NCBI GenBank assembly: GCA_964598885.1
Contig: CAZRES010000005.1
Location: 1-64,000 of the forward strand
Direction: 5' to 3'
From: SURF-33 sp964598885
GTDB taxonomy: Bacteria > Desulfobacterota > Desulfobacteria > Desulfobacterales > Desulfosalsimonadaceae
Length of the DNA: 64,000 nt
Part shown: piece by piece, positions 35,554 through 44,718 of the stretch
How positions within the stretch are numbered: position 1 is the stretch's first letter
Layout of the letters: each line of letters opens with the position of its first letter
Program-made: the position numbers and the translations under genes
The notes under the pieces: generated by a model
Seen by the model: the letters and a program-made list of their open reading frames with translations, nothing else
The model's database searches: none
Told to the model about the DNA's origin: nothing

Positions 35554-37578
35554 ATGAAAAGAGTAACCGTCCTGTTGTGTTTCGTTGTCCTGGGATTTTT
35601 TGTGATCAGCGGATGTAGCGATTCCAGCAGCAATAAAAATAAGGAAATTCCCCCACCGGAGCTTTCGGCCGGAGACGTGGTTTCCGTAAAACTGATCCAG
35701 ACCACCGATGTGCATCACCGGGCCTCGGGTATCGGCGCATCGATCACCTACAGCCCCATGGACGGGATCGACAGTTCGGGTCCGGGGGGCGCCGATCAGA
35801 CCGAAGGCGGATACGCCCGGCTGACAACAAAAATAAAAGCTTTGCGCCAGGCTGCCGAAGAAGCCGACATACCGTCTATTCTGGTGGATTCCGCGGACTA
35901 CAGCATGGGCACCGTTTATGATCTGACCATCGGATCATCGCCGGCAGCGTTCTATTTTATGGAATTTATGCAATATGATGCCGTTGCCATCGGCAATCAT
36001 GAATTCGATTACGGTCCGACCGGCCTGGCAATGATGATCAACAACGCCCGGGGCGATGACGGCCAGGGTTTCACGGTTCCTATTGTTGCCACCAATATGA
36101 TGACCGACGGCGTGGGAAGAACGGCCGATGATGCGCTGGAAGCCCTTGTGGATGCCGGCGTTATTGAAGATCTGCATATCATCACCCTTGATAACGGATT
36201 AAAGATCGGCATCATCGGCTTGCTGGGTCCAAACGCCCAGGCTGACGCTCCTCAATCGGCGCCGGTGACTTTTAATCATGATTATGAATTTATTCAGTCC
36301 CAGGTGGACGCCCTTAAGAACGATATGGGCGCTCACCTGGTGGTGGCGCTGTCGCATTCGGGCATTACCCGGCCCAACGATGATCCCGGCGGCGATGACT
36401 ATGAGCTTGCCCTCAATGTAACCGGTATTGATGTGATTGCTTCCGGTCATGAACATGAGATGACCGAAGAGATTGTTGAGGTCAACGGGACGCACATTAT
36501 CTGCGCCGGTTACTACGGCCGCAGCGTGGCTGAACTGGATCTCACAGTGGCCATCGGCACCGGGGTCACCTCCGCTGAACTTACCAACCATTCCATTGAC
36601 GACAGCGTCCCCGGCGATGAAGTGATGAATTTCATTGTGGAGATGTTTAATTCGGGCATCAATGAAGCCCTTGAGCCACAGCTCGGCATCGGCATAAACG
36701 ACGTGATCGCCGGCGCGGCGTCCCCGAACCTGGGCAGGCCCGGTGGTTCTCGGGAATCCGGGATCGGCAATCTGGTATCAGATTCTCTTAGATATATCCT
36801 GGGCGGCGCGGACGAGACCATCGGTATTGTTGCCAACGGCGTGATCCGGGGCGGCTTCGACCAGGGCCAGCAGATCTCCTTTGCCGATATGTACAGTGTA
36901 TTGCCCCTGGGCATGTCGCCGGATCCCGCCAACCAGAATATTCCGGGTTATCCGCTGATGCGGATTTATCTGTCCGGCGCGCATGTGAAAAACGCCTGTC
37001 AGCTTGCCGCCTATATGATCGCGGCGGAAGATGACGCGTTTATGGCCCAGCTGGCAAACCTGGCGCATCCGCTTTATCCCGCCCTGGTGAACCTGAAATC
37101 CTCCTATTATCTTAACATGTCGGGGGTTCAGTATATGCATTTTGACGCAGCCGGGCTCTATCAGCTGGTGCCCGGATCGGTCAAGGTTTATGACGGGTTG
37201 GATTTCAAATGCGAGTTTCCTCCCGCAGATATTGATGCAGAAGCGCTTTATCCCGCCGTGATGGATATCTACATGTTTATGGTCATGAACAGCGCGGAGC
37301 TTCAGATGCTTCTGGCCGGTCTTGAACTGCCGGTCACGCCGGTTTTTGCCGATGGCACGCCCATCACCACGGCCAATATGATGGCCGCCCGGCTGGACAG
37401 AGACCCGGAAACCGACGGCGTTCAAGAAATCAAGGAATGGATGGCGCTGCTGCAGTTTCTGACCGCCGGGGCGGACATGGGCGGTTTTGCGGGCAACATT
37501 ATTCCGGATGTCAATTACGGCGCAGCGGCCCTTGCCGCCGGAGATACAAGCCGGGTAACGGAAGTTCCGGCTCCATAA
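35554..37578 (+). CDS. 5'-nucleotidase/metallophosphatase family lipoprotein
   Basis: A 674-residue UshA-like protein. The signal peptide ends in a lipobox (FFVISGC, Cys at about 24), so it is probably anchored in the outer membrane. The metallophosphatase domain shows TTDVHHR (metal D and H), AIGNHEFDYGP, VVALSHSGI and SGHEHEM. A C-terminal 5'-nucleotidase domain follows (ESGIGNLVSDSLRYI, VANGVIRGGFDQGQQISFADMYSVLPLG). The usual D-x-GD motif is SADYSMG, so one metal site may differ. Family members release phosphate from nucleotides outside the cytoplasm. AAGGAGG precedes the ATG; the gene begins 22 bases after hisHF. Confidence 0.9.
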   Translation: MKRVTVLLCFVVLGFFVISGCSDSSSNKNKEIPPPELSAGDVVSVKLIQTTDVHHRASGIGASITYSPMDGIDSSGPGGADQTEGGYARLTTKIKALRQAAEEADIPSILVDSADYSMGTVYDLTIGSSPAAFYFMEFMQYDAVAIGNHEFDYGPTGLAMMINNARGDDGQGFTVPIVATNMMTDGVGRTADDALEALVDAGVIEDLHIITLDNGLKIGIIGLLGPNAQADAPQSAPVTFNHDYEFIQSQVDALKNDMGAHLVVALSHSGITRPNDDPGGDDYELALNVTGIDVIASGHEHEMTEEIVEVNGTHIICAGYYGRSVAELDLTVAIGTGVTSAELTNHSIDDSVPGDEVMNFIVEMFNSGINEALEPQLGIGINDVIAGAASPNLGRPGGSRESGIGNLVSDSLRYILGGADETIGIVANGVIRGGFDQGQQISFADMYSVLPLGMSPDPANQNIPGYPLMRIYLSGAHVKNACQLAAYMIAAEDDAFMAQLANLAHPLYPALVNLKSSYYLNMSGVQYMHFDAAGLYQLVPGSVKVYDGLDFKCEFPPADIDAEALYPAVMDIYMFMVMNSAELQMLLAGLELPVTPVFADGTPITTANMMAARLDRDPETDGVQEIKEWMALLQFLTAGADMGGFAGNIIPDVNYGAAALAAGDTSRVTEVPAP

Positions 37579-37705
37579 GAAAACCAAGACAAGAGGTGAA
37601 AAAAGCAACCGGGTCAGGGCTTTTTCATATTTCCCAGTGGCCGCATGGGACGCATATCATGGCCATTTCATAAGTAAGCCCTGGCCCTTGCTTTTATCAA
37701 AAAAC

Positions 37706-38563
37706 ATGGAACGATTTGACCTGACATACCGTCCTTCCTGGAATCTGATGCTTATCACCGCGGGATCGGTGTTGTTTGCCATAGGTGTGCAAGCCATTGT
37801 CATCCACCATCAGTTTATTACCGGCGGAATCTACGGCGCCGCGCTTTTTGTTTACTATAAAAACGGAATGTTGAGCCCGGGCATATGGTTTTTTCTGCTT
37901 AACGCGCCGCTTTTTATGGTGAGCTGGTTTTTTGTGGGCCGCCGGTTTTTTTTCTACAGTCTTTACGGGGTGATTGTCGTGTCCGTGGCCTCAGAAATCA
38001 TCCGGCTCGATTTCGGTATTCAGAACCAGTTATACGCGGCCATTGCCGGCGGCCTGATCTGCGGCGCCGGAAGCGGGATGGTGCTCCGAACCCTTGGCTC
38101 CAGCGGGGGGATCGATATCCTCGCGGTTATCTTAAACGAAAAATTCAATTTCGGCATCGGCAAGACCTACATGCTTTTCAATGCCGTATTATTCGCGTTT
38201 TTTATATCGTCATTCGGTCCGGATCTGTTTATCGCATCCCTGGTGCTGGTCTTTATTACATCAACGGCCGTCGAATATGTTCTGGCGATGTTTAACAAAC
38301 GCAAAATTATTTATGTGATCAGCGATCAAAATCATGAGATATCACGGGTTCTTCGTGACGATCTTAACCACGGCGCAACCTTTATAAAGGCCAGAGGGGT
38401 GTATTCCCAGCAGGATAAATTGATATTGATGACCGTGACCAACCGCATCCAGCTGAAACGGATCGAGCAGCTCGTGTTCACCATCGATCCCAACGCGCTT
38501 TTTATTGTGGAAAACACGTTCAATGTCATCGGCGCGTCCTTCAATCGCCGCAAAATATATTAA
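37706..38563 (+). CDS. YitT family membrane protein (DUF161/DUF2179)
   Basis: A 285-residue membrane protein. Five or so helices are expected in the first 190 residues (WNLMLITAGSVLFAIGVQAIVI, FITGGIYGAALFVYY, GIWFFLLNAPLFMVSWFFVG, LICGAGSGMVLRTLGSSGGIDI). A cytoplasmic DUF2179 domain ends the protein (VLRDDLNHGATFIKARGVYS, MTVTNRIQLKRIEQLVFTIDPNALFIVEN). Function unknown; the family is widespread. The frame continues upstream to 37637, but the ATG at 37706 matches the family start. No strong ribosome site is visible for either. It is followed by the small DUF3467 gene. Confidence 0.85.
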   Translation: MERFDLTYRPSWNLMLITAGSVLFAIGVQAIVIHHQFITGGIYGAALFVYYKNGMLSPGIWFFLLNAPLFMVSWFFVGRRFFFYSLYGVIVVSVASEIIRLDFGIQNQLYAAIAGGLICGAGSGMVLRTLGSSGGIDILAVILNEKFNFGIGKTYMLFNAVLFAFFISSFGPDLFIASLVLVFITSTAVEYVLAMFNKRKIIYVISDQNHEISRVLRDDLNHGATFIKARGVYSQQDKLILMTVTNRIQLKRIEQLVFTIDPNALFIVENTFNVIGASFNRRKIY

Positions 38564-38579
38564 CATAAGGATTTGGAAA

Positions 38580-38864
38580 ATGGATGATAAAACACATCAG
38601 CCCCAAAAGATTCAGATCAACACCCAAGATGAGATGGCCCGGGGGCGGTTCAGCAATTCCATGCTGGTGACCCACAGCCCCGAAGAATTTATCATCGACT
38701 GGCTGCTCAATTCCCCGTCGGGAACGCATCTTGCCTCCCGGGTCATCGTTACCCCGGGGCATATGAAGCGGATCATTTCCACCCTTTCGGCCAATCTTTC
38801 CAAATATGAAGAAAATTTCGGAACCGTGCAGGCCATCGGCCCCTCGGACCAGAAGTTTCATTAA
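38580..38864 (+). CDS. DUF3467 domain protein
   Basis: A 94-residue protein with the DUF3467 pattern: IQINTQDEMARGRFSNSMLVTHSPEEFIIDWLL, then RVIVTPGHMKRIISTLSANLSKYEENFG. AAGGATTTGGAAA upstream supports the ATG at 38580; a longer frame from 38505 overlaps yitT and is rejected. DUF3467 proteins occur often in Desulfobacterota and have no known function. The gene sits between yitT and the serine hydrolase. Confidence 0.85.
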   Translation: MDDKTHQPQKIQINTQDEMARGRFSNSMLVTHSPEEFIIDWLLNSPSGTHLASRVIVTPGHMKRIISTLSANLSKYEENFGTVQAIGPSDQKFH

Positions 38865-38910
38865 CAGAGAGCAGCGGCATGGTCATGGACTTATAGGAAA
38901 GACTTTTCCG

Positions 38911-40266
38911 ATGAAAATTCTGGACAAAACGTTTTCCGCCATGCGGCGCACCATCAAGGTTCCCCCGGATCTATCTGCCGTCACCTTCCATGATCCGTCG
39001 GCCGAGGAGGACCCGGCCGACGCGGACATGACCAGAGCGGATGTGGATGCCGTCTGGGCCGGCATCCAAGATCTGTACCGCACCGGCATTTATCCGGGAA
39101 TTTCTTTCTGTCTGCGCCGGCGCGGACGGGTGGTATTGAACCGGGCCTTGGGCCACAGCCGCGGCAACGGTCCCGGGGATGCCGAAGATGTCGAAACAAT
39201 TCCCATGACGCCGGAAACTCCCGTCTGCCAGTATTCCGCTTCCAAGGCCGTCACCGCCATGCTGATTCACCTGCTGGTGGAGCGCGGCGAGATTCACCTG
39301 GCCGACCCCATCGCCCACTATCTTCCAAAATTTGCCGCTCACGGAAAACAGCATATCACCATCTATCAGATGATGTCGCATCATGGCGGGATCCCGACAC
39401 CGACGCCCGGTGAGGCGGATTCCGATATCCTCTTTGATCACGACCGGTTCATTGATCTGGTGTGCGGGCTGAAACCCGCTTCGGCAGGGGGTCGGCGCAT
39501 GGCCTATCATGCCGTTACCGGCGGCGCTATCCTGGGGGAGATCGTGCGGCGGGTGACGGGAAACGATATCCGGTCCTTTTTGGCGGAAAATATCGCAAAA
39601 CCCCTGGGATTTCGGTATTTCAGCTACGGCGTTTCCGAAGATGACATCCCCCGGGTGGCGAAAAATTATGACACGGGTCCACCCCTGGTTTATCCCGTTT
39701 CCCGACTGGTCCGCCGGGCGTTGAGCGTTTCCTGGGGCGATGCGGTCCGGATTTCCAATGATCCCAGATTTCTGCGGGCCATTATTCCGGCCGCCAACCT
39801 GGTCGCCACCGCCAGTGAGATGTCACGGTTTTTTCAGCTTCTTTTAAATGAAGGTGAACTGGATGGGGTGCGCATTTTTAAACCCCTGACCGTGCGCCGT
39901 GCCCTCGTCCCTTCAAGTGAAATGAAATTTGACGGCACCATGATCATCCCCATGAAATACAGTCCGGGCATGATGCTCGGGGCCTCGCCCTTTGGAATCT
40001 GGGGTCCTTATTCGGAACGCGCTTTCGGGCATGTCGGATTTATCAATATTTTCTGCTGGGCTGACCCGGATCGTCATATCGCCGTATCTCTTCAGACCAC
40101 GGGCAAGTGTCTCATCAGTACCCACCTGATCGCCCTGGCCCGGCTCCTGCTGACCATCGGCCGGCACTGTCGTATCCAGGGCAAGGCAGGGCGTGCACAG
40201 CATAGTCCCTTTATGGTGGCCCGCATGCTGGATACCATGCTGCGTCGGTTTCTGCTGGGGGAATGA
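38911..40266 (+). CDS. Beta-lactamase-fold serine hydrolase
   Basis: A 451-residue protein of the class C beta-lactamase/esterase fold. Catalytic SxxK is in QYSASKAVTAML, the YxN-like tyrosine is in MAYHAVTGGAILGEI, and the HxG triad equivalent of KTG is in GHVGFINIFCW. No signal peptide is seen, so it is likely a cytoplasmic esterase or peptidase-like enzyme rather than a true antibiotic lactamase. ATAGGAAAG supports the ATG at 38911; the frame runs 35 codons further upstream over the DUF3467 gene. The histidine kinase gene starts three bases after its stop, so it belongs to the two-component operon. Substrate unknown. Confidence 0.88.
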   Translation: MKILDKTFSAMRRTIKVPPDLSAVTFHDPSAEEDPADADMTRADVDAVWAGIQDLYRTGIYPGISFCLRRRGRVVLNRALGHSRGNGPGDAEDVETIPMTPETPVCQYSASKAVTAMLIHLLVERGEIHLADPIAHYLPKFAAHGKQHITIYQMMSHHGGIPTPTPGEADSDILFDHDRFIDLVCGLKPASAGGRRMAYHAVTGGAILGEIVRRVTGNDIRSFLAENIAKPLGFRYFSYGVSEDDIPRVAKNYDTGPPLVYPVSRLVRRALSVSWGDAVRISNDPRFLRAIIPAANLVATASEMSRFFQLLLNEGELDGVRIFKPLTVRRALVPSSEMKFDGTMIIPMKYSPGMMLGASPFGIWGPYSERAFGHVGFINIFCWADPDRHIAVSLQTTGKCLISTHLIALARLLLTIGRHCRIQGKAGRAQHSPFMVARMLDTMLRRFLLGE

Positions 40267-40269
40267 GCC

Positions 40270-42147
40270 ATGATGAATCTTAAAATGCCTTCTTTTTCCC
40301 TGCGGGCCAAAGTGATGCTGCTTTTTCTTGTGCTCACCCTGGCGCCTCTGGCGGGTATCGGCTGGTTTTCCATCAGAACCACCGAGCATCTGGTGGCCAG
40401 CATGATGATCCGGCAGCTTGAAAATGTGGCCGCGGATAAGGTAGCCATTCTGGAGCGCTGGCTGGATGAGCGCAAAGCCGATCTCATGGTCATGGCCGGC
40501 ACGTCGCTGGTTAAATCCATGGACCCGGAGCAAATGGCGCCATACCTTGATTTGATCCAGGAAAAATACGGCGTTTACCGGGAGATTGCCGTGGTTTCCG
40601 CCACGGGCGATCTGGTATTCCGGAGCCGTTCTGATCGGTCACCGGCCGGCAGGAAGGATAAAGAAGAATACGTGGTGCGCGACTCGCTGTATATTTCCGA
40701 TATTACCTATGAACCCGAGGAAATGGAGTCGGCGTTTAATATCGCCGCGCCGGTTTACGACGATGACGGCACGATTGCGGGAACCATCTACGGCAGTGTC
40801 GGAACAAATAAAATCATTGTTTTTATACTAAATGTTTCCCTCGGGGAAACCGGGGAATCCTACCTGGTGGATCAGGACGGCCGGTTTCTGGCCCATAAGG
40901 AACCCCGGCGGATCTTGTCGGAAAATATTTCCCAGTCGGAAAGCTTTAAAAATATTTTTGAGCAGAGAGATCGTAAAAAAGCCTATCTCGATTACCGGGG
41001 CATTGCGGTTCTCGGCACGTTTCGAAAAGTTTCGGGAACGGACTGGTACGTGGTGGTCGAGCAGGACCGTGATGAAGCGTTTGAAAGCGCCGATACGCTC
41101 AAGCGGATCATCTATCTTACGCTGCTGCTCTGCATCGGCTCCGCCCTGGCCCTGACCTGGATCATTTCCTGGCACATCGTCAGCCCCATCCGGGCGCTGA
41201 GCCGTTATTCCGAGGTCATCGCCAACGCCCAGTTTGACAAACCCCTCCATACGCTTGACCGCACCGATGAGATCGGCATGCTATTTCAGTCGTTTGAAAA
41301 TATGTCCCGCAAGCTCCAGGAGCGTCAGAACCATCTTGAACAGACCGTGGGTCTGCGGGAAGCCGAACTCAAAGAGACGGACATGGTTTTACAAAAAACC
41401 AGGCTCGTGGCCGAGCGGTCCGAAAAATTTGCGGCCATGGGCCGTATGGGTGCGGCCGTGGCCCATGAAATCCGAACCCCGCTGACCTCCCTGAAGCTCT
41501 TTCTGGAATCGGTGGAGGCCGAGATCGGCGTTTCCGAAGAATATGCCGCGGATTTTACCATGGCCATGCAGCAGATCACCCGGATCGAGACCACCATCAA
41601 CCGCTTTCTTGATTTCACCCGGCCCCGGGATCCCGTTTTTCTGGAAATCGACGTGGCGGGCCTCATGGCGGAAGTGATCTCCATTGTCCGACCGCTGGTC
41701 AACCGTCATGAATGCACCATGGAGGTCCGCGTCAACGATCACCTTCCGGCCATTACCGGAGACCGGAAATTGCTGGCCGACGCCCTGATCAATCTGTTTG
41801 TCAATGCCCTTGAGGCCATGCCTGAACACGGGGTGTTGACGGTGACGGCAGAACCGGATCAGTTCATAAACATTGACGGCGCCGCAAAAATACCGTGCGT
41901 GCGTATAGAAATCCGTGACACCGGGTGCGGGATTTCCGGCGATCAACTCGAATTCCTTTTTGAACCGTTTTATACCACCAAGGCATCCGGCACCGGTCTG
42001 GGCCTGCCCCTGGTGGCCACCACCATCCGTCATCACGGCGGAGTGATCCGGGTGAACAGCACGCCCGGACAGGGCACGAGCTTTTCCATATTTCTTCCCC
42101 TTTCAAACGGCCGGGATCTGGCATCGGCCGCCACTGGTATGGTATAA
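40270..42147 (+). CDS. Membrane sensor histidine kinase (Cache-HAMP-HisKA-HATPase)
   Basis: A 625-residue sensor. Membrane helix about 13-33, a periplasmic dCache-type domain (IQEKYGVYREIAVVSATGDL, GETGESYLVDQDGRFLAH, RTGTDWY-like GTDWYVVVEQD), a second helix near 278-300 (YLTLLLCIGSALALTWII), HAMP (ISWHIVSPIRALSRYSEVI), a coiled coil, then the phosphoacceptor His399 in VAHEIRTPLTSLK, N box LFVNALEAMPE and G boxes IRDTGCGI and GTGLGLPLV. It controls the sigma-54 activator encoded eight bases downstream. The ligand is unknown. Three bases separate it from the serine hydrolase gene. Confidence 0.93.
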   Translation: MMNLKMPSFSLRAKVMLLFLVLTLAPLAGIGWFSIRTTEHLVASMMIRQLENVAADKVAILERWLDERKADLMVMAGTSLVKSMDPEQMAPYLDLIQEKYGVYREIAVVSATGDLVFRSRSDRSPAGRKDKEEYVVRDSLYISDITYEPEEMESAFNIAAPVYDDDGTIAGTIYGSVGTNKIIVFILNVSLGETGESYLVDQDGRFLAHKEPRRILSENISQSESFKNIFEQRDRKKAYLDYRGIAVLGTFRKVSGTDWYVVVEQDRDEAFESADTLKRIIYLTLLLCIGSALALTWIISWHIVSPIRALSRYSEVIANAQFDKPLHTLDRTDEIGMLFQSFENMSRKLQERQNHLEQTVGLREAELKETDMVLQKTRLVAERSEKFAAMGRMGAAVAHEIRTPLTSLKLFLESVEAEIGVSEEYAADFTMAMQQITRIETTINRFLDFTRPRDPVFLEIDVAGLMAEVISIVRPLVNRHECTMEVRVNDHLPAITGDRKLLADALINLFVNALEAMPEHGVLTVTAEPDQFINIDGAAKIPCVRIEIRDTGCGISGDQLEFLFEPFYTTKASGTGLGLPLVATTIRHHGGVIRVNSTPGQGTSFSIFLPLSNGRDLASAATGMV

Positions 42148-42155
42148 TACATAAT

Positions 42156-43634
42156 ATGAATTCCATGGAAAAAATATTGCTCATCGATGACGATGACGGA
42201 CTGGTTCATTTTCTGAGCCGGTTTTTTACCCGCAAGGGATACGCGGTCACTGCTTGCTCCGGGGGGCGCGCCGCCATTGATATGATTTCGCGGGAAACAT
42301 TCGACCTGATTCTTTTAGATTATAAAATGCCGGACCTAAACGGCCTTGATACCCTTTCGGAAATCCGTGCCGTTGAGGTGAAAACGCCCGTGATCATGAT
42401 GACCGCTTACGGCACCACGGATCTGGCCATCGAGGCCATGAAGCGCGGGGCCTACGATTATCTGGTCAAGCCGTTTGAGCGACGGGAGTTGAGTCGGATT
42501 ACGGCTGAAGCCCTTGAGGTCAACCGACGGATGAAGGAAAGGGTTCATTTCCCCGACGAGAACCTGCCGCCGCCGCCTTCTTCCGACCGCGCGGGACTGC
42601 AGATGATCGGCAACAGCCGCATCATGCGAGACGTTTATAAGTTGATCGGACAGATCGCGGAAAAAGATGTCTCTGTGCTGGTTACCGGGGAAAGCGGTAC
42701 GGGCAAGGAGCTGGTGGCCAGAGCACTTTACCACCACAGCCGACGCAGCGAAAAACCCTTTATCGCCGTCAATTGCGCCGCCATTCCGGAAACCCTGTTT
42801 GAAAGCGAACTCTTCGGTCACGAACGAGGCGCTTTTACCGGCGCGGAACGCACCTATATCGGCAAAATCGAGCGATGCCACCAGGGGACTTTATTTTTGG
42901 ATGAAATCGGCGATATGCCGCCGATGCTCCAGGCCAAGCTGCTGCGGGTGCTTCAGGAGGGAGAGATCGAGCGGATCGGCGGCAGCCAGATGATCCGGGT
43001 CGATGTCCGGTTGATCGCCGCCACCAACAAGAACCTGGAGGAAGAGGTGGCGGCCGGCAGATTCCGCCGGGATCTTTACTGGCGATTGAAAGTCATTTCC
43101 ATCAACATGCCGCCCCTGCGCCAGCGCGGGGAGGATATCCCGCTTCTGGCAGCCTATTTCCTGCAACGCTTCAGTAGCGAATATAGCCGGCCCGTGTGCC
43201 GCCTGTCCGATGCCTCCCTGGCCCGTCTGGCATCATATGCGTGGCCGGGAAATGTCCGGGAGCTGGAAAACTGCGTGCGCCGGGCCGTTCTGCTCTGCGC
43301 CGGCGAGGTTATATCCGAGACCCAGCTAATGATCCCCGGCCAGGAGATTTCCGGTGACCGTGACGTGCTGAGCCGCGAACAGCTGATCAAAAGGCTACGG
43401 GAAAAACTTGAAGATATCCTTCCCGAGATCATAGGATTTTCCCGTCAGAATATCCATGCCAATGTTATCGAGATGGTCGAGGAAATTCTGATCCGCAGAG
43501 CCCTGGATATCACTGGGAATAATCAGGTCCAGGCGGCCAGGATGCTGGGAATCAGCCGCAATACCCTTCGTCATCGGCTCAAAAAACAAGACAGCAGACT
43601 CGATGATGAACCGATCCAGAGCCCGGCGGATTGA
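42156..43634 (+). CDS. Sigma-54-dependent response regulator (NtrC family)
   Basis: A 492-residue activator. Receiver domain with phosphoacceptor Asp55 in LILLDYKMPD; AAA+ domain with Walker A GESGTGKE (178-185), the sigma-54 contact loop GAFTGA (225-230) and Walker B GTLFLDEIGDM (244-254); C-terminal Fis-type HTH (NNQVQAARMLGISRNTLRHRLKK). All parts needed for phosphorylation-driven opening of -24/-12 promoters are intact. The only clear -24/-12 site I find in the window is 220 bases downstream, before an unknown gene, with a perfect dyad between. The cognate kinase is encoded just upstream. Confidence 0.95.
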   Translation: MNSMEKILLIDDDDGLVHFLSRFFTRKGYAVTACSGGRAAIDMISRETFDLILLDYKMPDLNGLDTLSEIRAVEVKTPVIMMTAYGTTDLAIEAMKRGAYDYLVKPFERRELSRITAEALEVNRRMKERVHFPDENLPPPPSSDRAGLQMIGNSRIMRDVYKLIGQIAEKDVSVLVTGESGTGKELVARALYHHSRRSEKPFIAVNCAAIPETLFESELFGHERGAFTGAERTYIGKIERCHQGTLFLDEIGDMPPMLQAKLLRVLQEGEIERIGGSQMIRVDVRLIAATNKNLEEEVAAGRFRRDLYWRLKVISINMPPLRQRGEDIPLLAAYFLQRFSSEYSRPVCRLSDASLARLASYAWPGNVRELENCVRRAVLLCAGEVISETQLMIPGQEISGDRDVLSREQLIKRLREKLEDILPEIIGFSRQNIHANVIEMVEEILIRRALDITGNNQVQAARMLGISRNTLRHRLKKQDSRLDDEPIQSPAD

Positions 43635-43647
43635 TGGGGCATGGTGC

Positions 43648-43664
43648 TGTTCAATTTTTGAACA
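43648..43664. promoter_or_regulatory. Perfect dyad TGTTCAA-TTT-TTGAACA, candidate enhancer for the sigma-54 activator
   Basis: A 17-base perfect inverted repeat (7-base arms, 3-base spacer), 14 bases after the response-regulator stop and about 190 bases upstream of the -24 element at 43855. That is a typical distance for an NtrC-type upstream activator site. No U tract follows, so it is a poor terminator. Two copies of TTTCAAAACG also occur between it and the promoter (43717-43726 and 43813-43822). Confidence 0.55.
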
Positions 43665-43852
43665 AAACATGGATGACCGTCTCAACCAAGTAAATCCGAT
43701 GATCCCCGCCGATGATTTTCAAAACGATTCCATTTCACCTGCTGATTTTTCACCACCCCTGATCCCATCCCTGTTTTCTTTTTCGATGTTGATTCCTTGA
43801 ATCTTAATATAATTTCAAAACGTTATTTTTATTCTTTCTGTCGCTTGCCAAC

Positions 43853-43869
43853 TTGGCCCGTCCCTTGCA
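43853..43869 (+). promoter_or_regulatory. Sigma-54 (-24/-12) promoter
   Basis: TTGGCCCG-TCCC-TTGCA differs by one base from the consensus YTGGCACG-N4-TTGCW. The invariant GG (43855-43856) and GC (43867-43868) are 12 bases apart, as required. Transcription should begin near 43880. The unknown gene at 43961 is about 80 bases downstream and has a strong ribosome site. The activator gene of the matching type lies immediately upstream. Confidence 0.78.
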
Positions 43870-43960
43870 TTCAATGATCGGCAACACCGGAATATCCGGT
43901 CTTGCGTCCAATACCATGCCTAGTCAAAAGGAAGCAGGAAAAATACAAGGAGGAACCAAT

Positions 43961-44554
43961 ATGCTGATCAGCCAAAAGTATTTCAAAAGTGACGGAGTTC
44001 CCAAGGATGGAGGAATGAACGCGTATACCGCGTTATCGACGGACAGCTTTTTTATTAATGAGAGAATCCGGGAAATCACCATGATGTGCGACCGGGAGCA
44101 TCCGGTATATGAACAGATCGGCGGTTTCAGCATTGCCCTTTATCCCATCGGTTTTTTTGACGGGGCACAGGATCTGATGGCGATTCCGGATCTGGATGCT
44201 CAGGAAGCCGCAGCCGTGCTGGCGGAGCACTTCGAGGAAGTCTCTTTCAAGGATATACCACCCGATTATCATATCTCCGCAGCGTCGGATCATTTCCTCC
44301 TGGTGATCGGTGATCCGCTGTTTCCGGAGCATTTTGCCCTGCTTGCCGATAACCGGAGTCCCCGGCCGTTTTTTTCCAAATTGGGATTTTACGGAAGCGG
44401 GTTCGACAGCCTGGCGGAGTTGATGGAAGCGTTTCCGGGCGAGAATACAAAGCGGCTTCCGGAAATTCATTATTTCAGAAAAATCCGCTTCGGAGAACTA
44501 TCGCCGGCGGCAAGGGGACGGATTTATATCGTTAAGAATGACGATTCTCTTTGA
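43961..44554 (+). CDS. Unknown protein under a sigma-54 promoter
   Basis: A 197-residue protein that I do not recognise. AAGGAGG with ideal spacing sets the start at 43961; the frame is open further upstream across the promoter and that part is not coding. It has no signal peptide or membrane helix. The composition is acidic and rich in aromatic residues (GGFSIALYPIGFFDGAQDL, HFLLVIGDPLFPEHFALLADN, FFSKLGFYGSGFDSLAEL), suggesting a compact soluble domain. It is placed alone behind a -24/-12 promoter and next to the histidine kinase/NtrC-type pair, and so is probably an output gene of that system. An inverted repeat overlaps its stop codon. Confidence 0.8.
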   Translation: MLISQKYFKSDGVPKDGGMNAYTALSTDSFFINERIREITMMCDREHPVYEQIGGFSIALYPIGFFDGAQDLMAIPDLDAQEAAAVLAEHFEEVSFKDIPPDYHISAASDHFLLVIGDPLFPEHFALLADNRSPRPFFSKLGFYGSGFDSLAELMEAFPGENTKRLPEIHYFRKIRFGELSPAARGRIYIVKNDDSL

Positions 44555-44569
44555 TCTGAAACAGATCAA
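44551..44569 (+). terminator. Hairpin overlapping the stop codon of the sigma-54-driven gene
   Basis: TTGATCTG-AAA-CAGATCAA is a perfect 8-base stem with a 3-base loop that includes the TGA stop codon (44552-44554). No U tract follows directly; the nearest T run is about 17 bases on. It may be a weak terminator, an mRNA 3' stabiliser or a protein-binding dyad. Confidence 0.4.
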
Positions 44570-44718
44570 GAACGCTTGGATAAAATATTTTTTTACGGGA
44601 TCATCAATATTGTTAAAAACGGTTTTTTTACCGGTAAACCAATACCGGCGTTTGCGCAGATATACGACTTGTTCGCATTTATTATAGAATTATAAACAAC
44701 CAGTTAAGGAGGAAAAGA

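Noticed and set aside
43648..43664. Dyad after the response regulator as a Rho-independent terminator
   Set aside because: The stem is AT-rich and short, and no U tract follows; its position before a -24/-12 promoter fits an activator site better.
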